This document shows positions 63,604 to 64,000 of a stretch of 64,000 nucleotides of DNA, one piece after another. Numbering within the stretch: the first letter of the stretch is position 1; every line of letters starts with the position of its first letter. The notes under the pieces were generated by a model, which worked only from the letters and a program-made list of their open reading frames with translations, did no database searches and had not been told where the DNA came from. The translations under genes and the position numbers were made by a program. Source of the DNA: Acidobacterium sp. S8 (GTDB taxonomy: Bacteria; Acidobacteriota; Terriglobia; Terriglobales; Acidobacteriaceae); NCBI RefSeq assembly GCF_009765985.1, contig NZ_LMUM01000016.1, positions 1 to 64,000 on the forward strand. The letters run 5' to 3'.

Positions 63604-64000
63604 ATGCGGCGAGTACATCTCGAAGTGAAGTGGCAGTTAGCATGGACATTCTTGCTCGTATATGCCGCAGCGGCGGTATGCGGATGTAAAGCACGGCCTG
63701 CAGCGCCAGCTACATCCTCTTTAGCCACAGAGGCTCCGGTGACCGGGCCGTTTTCCACCCAGGAGCTCCAGCAATTCGCCGCACTCGATCCCATCGATAC
63801 ACATACTCACGTTTATCAGAGCTCACCTGAATTGGTCGCATTGCTTGAGCGGCTGAATCTCCATATTCTCGACATCGTCGTGGCGCGCGATCCCGATCAG
63901 AAGTCGCTGGATGAAGAGCGGCGGCAGGTTTGGGGCTTTGTGAATGTCAGCCACGGATATGCAACTATGTGCACGACATTCGATCCATTTCTTTACCGTG
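63604..64000 (+). CDS. Amidohydrolase lipoprotein, N-terminal part (cut by window edge)
   Basis: 132 residues present from ATG 63604 to the end of the window, no stop. Type II-like signal (WTFLLVYAAAAVCGC, lipid Cys near residue 30), a Pro/Ala/Thr linker, then LQQFAALDPIDTHTHVYQSS with the H-x-H metal motif and VWGFVNVSHGYATMCTTFDP. It is the third amidohydrolase of the region and is in tandem with the gene at 62588, probably acting on the same or the next compound. Confidence 0.85.
   Translation, partial: MRRVHLEVKWQLAWTFLLVYAAAAVCGCKARPAAPATSSLATEAPVTGPFSTQELQQFAALDPIDTHTHVYQSSPELVALLERLNLHILDIVVARDPDQKSLDEERRQVWGFVNVSHGYATMCTTFDPFLYR

Noticed and set aside
1-64000. CRISPR arrays, complete insertion sequences, rRNA genes
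   Set aside because: None seen: no regularly spaced repeats, no transposase apart from the integrase remnant, no rRNA-like sequence.

Overview
The window reads as chromosomal DNA from a heterotrophic, soil-type Acidobacteriota, most likely class Terriglobia (Acidobacteriaceae, near Granulicella, Edaphobacter or Terriglobus). This is inferred from protein style: three Oar-like TonB-dependent receptors with an N-terminal carboxypeptidase-regulatory-like domain, a membrane-anchored winged-helix regulator, a TPR/ASPIC-UnbV pair, DUF3300/DUF4136/HdeD/YfdX stress proteins, many signal-peptide proteins ending in AQ-, and mid-range GC. No rRNA or other marker gene is present to prove the taxon.

Layout. 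1-5.2 kb: a cut-off TonB-dependent receptor, divergent from a one-component winged-helix/transmembrane regulator, then a secreted TPR protein divergent from a secreted FG-GAP/ASPIC protein. 5.8-13.1 kb: a redox and carbonyl-detoxification block (beta-hydroxyacid dehydrogenase-like, zinc-type quinone reductase, UBP zinc finger plus thioredoxin-reductase-like flavoprotein, aldo/keto reductase, glutathione-independent formaldehyde dehydrogenase, Old Yellow Enzyme). 13.2-18.9 kb: an acid/envelope-stress island (YfdX lipoprotein, two paralogous exported helical proteins, DUF4136, HdeD, DUF3300, small proteins), most members preceded by strong AGGAGG-type ribosome sites. 19.3-23.4 kb: a signalling cluster whose kinase carries a plant-ethylene-receptor-like membrane domain, with three response regulators. 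23.7-24.1 kb: a tyrosine-recombinase remnant abutting a tRNA-Gly(CCC). 24.6-31.5 kb: a mixed region (frameshifted HugZ-like protein, DoxX-like membrane protein divergent from a MocR regulator, DUF7019-like, HEAT-repeat and PRC-barrel proteins).

31.9-64 kb is a large carbohydrate-catabolism region. A TetR regulator and an MFS transporter precede a tight four-gene operon (FGGY kinase, class II aldolase, class III aminotransferase, and an aldolase homologue without metal ligands), followed by a TonB receptor, a GH35 beta-galactosidase-like enzyme, a receiver protein and an aldehyde dehydrogenase. One 19-bp near-palindrome lies in the promoters of the transporter, the operon and the receptor, so these probably form one regulon. 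Beyond it come two secreted TIM-barrel proteins (both frameshifted), an amidohydrolase, a second TonB receptor, more glycosidase-like proteins, a beta-helix protein, a GH36 alpha-galactosidase and two more amidohydrolases. I infer outer-membrane capture of a plant-type glycan or glycoside, periplasmic trimming, and cytoplasmic phosphorylation and retro-aldol cleavage of the released sugar.

The most unusual points are the ETR1-like sensor kinase cluster, the kinase/aldolase/aminotransferase/pseudo-aldolase regulon with its shared operator, and four genes that can each be restored by a one-base change in a short homopolymer run, which points either to assembly error or to recent inactivation.
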